Assembly (NCBI RefSeq): GCF_023008405.1
Contig: NZ_CP095376.1
Coordinates: 6,552,501 to 6,616,500 of the forward strand
Reading direction: 5' to 3'
Length of the DNA stretch: 64,000 nucleotides
Origin: Amycolatopsis sp. FBCC-B4732
Lineage (GTDB): Bacteria > Actinomycetota > Actinomycetes > Mycobacteriales > Pseudonocardiaceae
Each line of letters starts with the position of its first letter. Position 1 is the first letter of the stretch. Positions 60,960 to 64,000 of the stretch are shown piece after piece. Made by a program: the position numbers and the translations under genes. The notes beneath the pieces were generated by a model. It did no database searches and was not told where the DNA came from. It was given only the letters and a program-made list of their open reading frames with translations.

Positions 60960-61415
60960 TCAGTGCTGGTGGTGCGCGTGCACCTTGGCGTGGCCGAGAC
61001 CGCGCCCGATCATCCACTTGTTGACCGGCACCGTGACGACGAACGCGATCGCCAGCGACAGCGCCAAGGCCAGCCAGAAGAGGAAGCTGGCCAGCCCCGC
61101 GTCCATCGCCCCCGGGATCGCCACGACCACGGTGTTGTCGATCAGCTCCATGACGGCGATCGACACGGTGTCCGCGGCGAGCGCGACCTTGAAGGCGGCC
61201 TGGACGCCCAGGCCCGACTTCAGGACCCCGCGCATGGTCAGGCCGTAGCCGAAGACGAAGGCCAGCGCGATCGAGAGGACCACGGTCGCCGCGTTGTGCA
61301 GGCCGAACGCCGTGCCCAGCACCATGCCGAGCACCTCACCGATGGCGCAGCCGGTCAGGCAGTGGAGGGTCGCCTGGATCGCCGTCGCCCACGAAGCCCC
61401 GTGCTGTTCGTTCAT
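60960..61415 (-). CDS. DUF4396 membrane protein
   Basis: This 151-residue protein has four predicted helices and begins MNEQHGASWATAIQATLHCL followed by TGCAIGEVLGMVLG, the DUF4396 signature. The C-terminus GHAKVHAHHQH is His-rich and could bind metal. A CsoR-like palindrome lies 12 bases before the chosen ATG, which suggests metal control, perhaps copper. Function in the family is unknown. Confidence 0.82.
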   Translation of the reverse strand: MNEQHGASWATAIQATLHCLTGCAIGEVLGMVLGTAFGLHNAATVVLSIALAFVFGYGLTMRGVLKSGLGVQAAFKVALAADTVSIAVMELIDNTVVVAIPGAMDAGLASFLFWLALALSLAIAFVVTVPVNKWMIGRGLGHAKVHAHHQH

Positions 61416-61426
61416 GCCGGCGACTA

Positions 61427-61441
61427 TACCCCTGGGGGGTA
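61427..61441. promoter_or_regulatory. CsoR-like metal-responsive operator
   Basis: TACCCCTGGGGGGTA has TACCCC and GGGGTA arms around a short G-rich centre, the form of copper-sensing CsoR operators. It lies just before the DUF4396 start. No csoR gene is in the window. Confidence 0.55.
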
Positions 61442-61680
61442 CCAAACGCGAGTTCCGCGAGTCACACGCCGAACGACGAGGGGCGCCCGAGAGGGCGTCA
61501 TCGTCACCCTGCGTGGCCGACACCGCCGACCAGGCGATCTTCTTCTCATCCACCCGGAGCAGAACTCACTTCCGTAACCCTTTGCGCACATCCCGTTGAC
61601 CTCCGTTACCCGGGGCCCTACCGTTCGCCCTTGGTCTCCACCGTGCGCAGACCGTCCGCAAGTCATGAGGAATGGGTGGG

Positions 61681-62697
61681 ATGCGAGGGCCGACGAAGAC
61701 CTTCCGGCTGGTCGCGACGCTGCTGCTGGGTGCCGTGCTGACGGTCGGGGGCTGCTCGGACCAGCTGGGCAGCGCGCCCGCGCCGGCTCCCACCCGGGTC
61801 GCCTTCGTGCCGAAGATCGGGGGCATCCCGTACTTCGAGGCCATGGACACCGGCGGGCAGGAAGCCGCGAAGCAGCTGGGCGTGGCGTGGTCCACGAACG
61901 CGCCGGGCAGCGTCGACCCGGCCGCCCAGGTCGCCATCCTGCGTGAGCTGATCGCCAAGAAGGTCGACGTCATCGTCGTGGCGCCCAACGACCCGGCCGC
62001 GCTCGCGCAGGTGATCGGCGAGGCCCGGGCGAAGGGCATCCACGTGCTGACCTCGGACACCGACGCGCCGGGCACGCAGCGTGAGGTGTTCGTCAACCAG
62101 GCCACCGCCAAGGGCATCGGGACCGCGCTCGTCGACGCGCTGATGAAGAAGACCGGCGGCACCGGGCAGTACGCGATCGTCTCCTGCGGCCCGGCCGCGG
62201 CGAACCTCAACACGTGGATCGCGGTCCAGAAGGACTACGCCGCCACGCAGTACCCGAAGGCCCAGCTCGTCGAGACCGTCTACGCGGGCGAGGACCAGGA
62301 CACCGCGACGAACCTCGCCAAGGAGCTGATGGCCCGCCACCCCGGGCTGACCGGGCTGATCGGCGAGTGCACGACGTCGGCGCCCGGCGTCGCGAAGGCC
62401 GTGCGCGACGCGGAAAAGATCGGCCAGGTCTTCACCGTCGGGGTCGGGACGCCGCAGGCGATCAAGCCGTTCCTGCTCGACGGGTCCTGCTCGCAGTCGG
62501 TGCTGTGGAACGTCGAGTCGCTCGGCTACCTCACCGCGTGGACGGCGAAGCAGGTCGCCGACGGCAAGCCGCTCCAGGCCGTCAACAAGGTGAGCCTGGA
62601 GTTGCCGGCGGTGAAGTTCGACGCCCCGTCGAAGACCGTCCTGCTGGGCGATCCGCTGCTCATCACCGCCGACAACGTCGACCAGTTCAAGTACTAG
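61681..62697 (+). CDS. Sugar-type ABC substrate-binding lipoprotein, orphan
   Basis: This 338-residue lipoprotein has the lipobox TVGGC (Cys near residue 25) and a Peripla_BP_4 fold (VAFVPKIGGIPYFEAMDTGG, VDVIVVAPNDPAALAQVIGE), the subgroup of rhamnose, AI-2 and related sugar binders. No permease or ATPase adjoins it. Near pectin enzymes, rhamnose is a plausible but unproven ligand. I chose the ATG at 61681, nine bases after GAGGA; ATG at 61672 is too near that site. Its stop and the next gene's stop share CTAG. Confidence 0.85.
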   Translation: MRGPTKTFRLVATLLLGAVLTVGGCSDQLGSAPAPAPTRVAFVPKIGGIPYFEAMDTGGQEAAKQLGVAWSTNAPGSVDPAAQVAILRELIAKKVDVIVVAPNDPAALAQVIGEARAKGIHVLTSDTDAPGTQREVFVNQATAKGIGTALVDALMKKTGGTGQYAIVSCGPAAANLNTWIAVQKDYAATQYPKAQLVETVYAGEDQDTATNLAKELMARHPGLTGLIGECTTSAPGVAKAVRDAEKIGQVFTVGVGTPQAIKPFLLDGSCSQSVLWNVESLGYLTAWTAKQVADGKPLQAVNKVSLELPAVKFDAPSKTVLLGDPLLITADNVDQFKY

Positions 62698-64000
62698 CGC
62701 ACGTCGATGGTGACCGTCGCGGTGCTCGTCGCCGCCGGGAGCCTCGTGGTGTCGACGGCCAGGTACTCGCCGTCGTCCTGGCGCCCGTCCGGCAGCGTCT
62801 TCGGGTGCAGCGCGTACGGCGGTGCCGCGTTCGTCACGGCGTCGATGCCGAAGTCGTTGTCGTTGCTGATCACGACGGTCCGGCCGCCGTCGGTGGTCGC
62901 GACGCCTTCGACCTTGTCGTGCCCGAAGAAGCCGCCGCTCGGGTCCAGCCCGGTCACCAGGGCACCGAGGTCGAGGTACAGCTTCTTCGAAACCGGCTTG
63001 ATGCCGGCCGCGGCCAGGTCGGCGGTCGCCTGGGCGGTGGTGTCCTTGCCGACGTAGGCGTCGATGCTCTTGCCGCCGACGAGCAGGCCGCCCTTGACGG
63101 CGTCGTACCCCGCGGCGCGCGGGCCGACGTCGGTGGCGCCGCTCAGGTCGATCTCGTACAGCTTTTTGAAAGCACCCGGCTCCGGCTTGCCGTCGCGCTC
63201 GTCCACCAGGAACCGCGTGGCCGACAGCGCCGTGATCTCGCTGACCGCGGTGCCCGTCGTGTCCGGGTCGTCGAGCAGGTAGAGGTACTCGTGCGTGGCG
63301 CGGGTCCGCAGGTCGACGGTGACGATCCGCAGCGTCGTCACGTTGCCCGGCTTCTTCGTCAGGTCCGGCTGCTGCAGCGCCGACTGCATGACGCCGACCA
63401 GCGTCCGGCCGTCCGGGGTGAGCGCGAGGCCTTCCATGCCCTTGTTCGGGACGCGGTACTTCAGCTCGCCCGGCAGCGAGCCGTCGTACGGCGAGAGGCG
63501 CTCGAGCGCGCGGCCGTCGCGGCCGAAGTGCGTGATGAAGGGGCCGTACTCGTCGGACACCCAGAACGTGCCGTCGCGCTGGGCGACCAGGCCTTCGGAG
63601 TCGTAGCCGTTCGCGGACTTCGGGAGGGTGTTCCCGTTCAGGTCGACGATGGTCTCGCCGGTGTCGGCGACCGGGCTGACCTGGCCGTTGTACGGCGTGC
63701 CGTCCGCCGCGCGCAGCGGGACCACCTTCTCCAGCACGGCCTTCCCGTCCCGCAGCCGGAACTTGCCGATCGCCGGGGTGAACGCGGGCAGCGGCTCGAT
63801 CTTGCCGCCACCGGGCGCGTCGACGTTCGGGCCGCGGTCGGTGAGGCCGTAGACCTCGTCACGGGAGCCGGGCACCGGGGTCAGCGCCGAACCGTAGGCG
63901 CCGCCCTTGATCTCGACGCCGCCGACCGTCGCCAGCGGCGGCAGGGCCGTCGGGTAGAGCTTCACCGCGTCGGAAACGGTGTAGGTGAAGGAATCCCGGC
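62694..64000 (-). CDS. Esterase-like phytase-family protein, partial at its N-terminus
   Basis: At least 435 residues are visible, and the frame stays open to the right edge. The edge sequence RDSFTYTVSDAVKLYPTALP shows the gene continues beyond base 64000. The phytase-like beta-propeller domain shows YGLTDRGPNVDAP, GYDSEGLVAQRDGTFWVSDE, NKGMEGLALTPDGRTLVGVM and GHDKVEGVATTDGGRTVVIS. Such proteins are usually exported and may hydrolyse phosphoesters. The signal peptide must lie outside the window. Confidence 0.85.
   Translation of the reverse strand, partial: RDSFTYTVSDAVKLYPTALPPLATVGGVEIKGGAYGSALTPVPGSRDEVYGLTDRGPNVDAPGGGKIEPLPAFTPAIGKFRLRDGKAVLEKVVPLRAADGTPYNGQVSPVADTGETIVDLNGNTLPKSANGYDSEGLVAQRDGTFWVSDEYGPFITHFGRDGRALERLSPYDGSLPGELKYRVPNKGMEGLALTPDGRTLVGVMQSALQQPDLTKKPGNVTTLRIVTVDLRTRATHEYLYLLDDPDTTGTAVSEITALSATRFLVDERDGKPEPGAFKKLYEIDLSGATDVGPRAAGYDAVKGGLLVGGKSIDAYVGKDTTAQATADLAAAGIKPVSKKLYLDLGALVTGLDPSGGFFGHDKVEGVATTDGGRTVVISNDNDFGIDAVTNAAPPYALHPKTLPDGRQDDGEYLAVDTTRLPAATSTATVTIDVR

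Noticed and set aside
1..64000. CRISPR arrays, IS elements, prophage, tRNA or rRNA genes
   Set aside because: No repeat-spacer pattern, transposase or integrase, phage structural gene, or cloverleaf/rRNA-like stretch was recognised on reading.

Overview
The window is very GC-rich actinobacterial DNA. Most genes have GTG or ATG starts and 4-bp GTGA/ATGA overlaps. Gene content (paa operon with a fused paaZ, SARP regulators, Tat-exported pectin enzymes, S53 peptidase, GH18 chitinase, F420-type reductase) fits a soil or plant-litter member of the Pseudonocardiales, most likely Amycolatopsis or a close relative. The genus is inferred from overall character, not from a database match. No rRNA, tRNA, CRISPR array, IS element or prophage gene was seen.

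Bases 1-6911 hold a phenylacetate catabolic locus. The leftward operon paaZ-paaA-paaB-paaC-paaD runs off the left edge, and the rightward operon is paaI-paaK-paaR. They diverge around a control region with two TetR/PaaR-like palindromes. Next come two TetR/AraC-type regulators, an AlkZ-like winged-helix protein, a frameshifted barstar-like gene, a Baeyer-Villiger-like monooxygenase with a GMC oxidoreductase, and a hypothetical protein with a HEPN-like RCRIVH motif. A regulator joining a SARP module to a complete LysR module (15.8-17.5 kb) precedes a secreted chitinase whose promoter carries a DasR-type (dre) site. Tex, small membrane proteins and a 1066-residue membrane-anchored NACHT NTPase (24.0-27.2 kb) follow.

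From 27 to 43 kb: an acyl-CoA dehydrogenase / F420-type reductase / hydratase operon, a DEAD-box helicase, an acyl-ACP desaturase behind two tandem TACGGNNCCGTA palindromes, a PadR/XRE/membrane-protein operon, an SsuABC/TauABC-like importer, a QueA-like protein with altered core motifs in an operon with an SDR, an NCS1 nucleobase permease and an orphan histidine kinase.

From 43 to 64 kb the window is dominated by exported enzymes: S53 peptidase, GH63-like, GH29, GH105, GH28 and GH88 glycosidases and a PhoD phosphatase. Together they suggest scavenging of pectin/rhamnogalacturonan, host-type glycans and phosphate. In the middle sits an AfsR-like SARP-NB-ARC-TPR regulator. It is flanked on both sides by secreted SH3-domain proteins whose promoters carry the same 11-bp-period direct repeat (TGTACG-N5-TGTACG). 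This looks like a self-contained regulator/secreted-protein system and is the best candidate here for an undescribed system.

A second theme is a family of long perfect hairpins, most with GTGAAGG...CCTTCAC ends, at the 3' ends of unrelated genes. Their stems differ, yet both arms change together.
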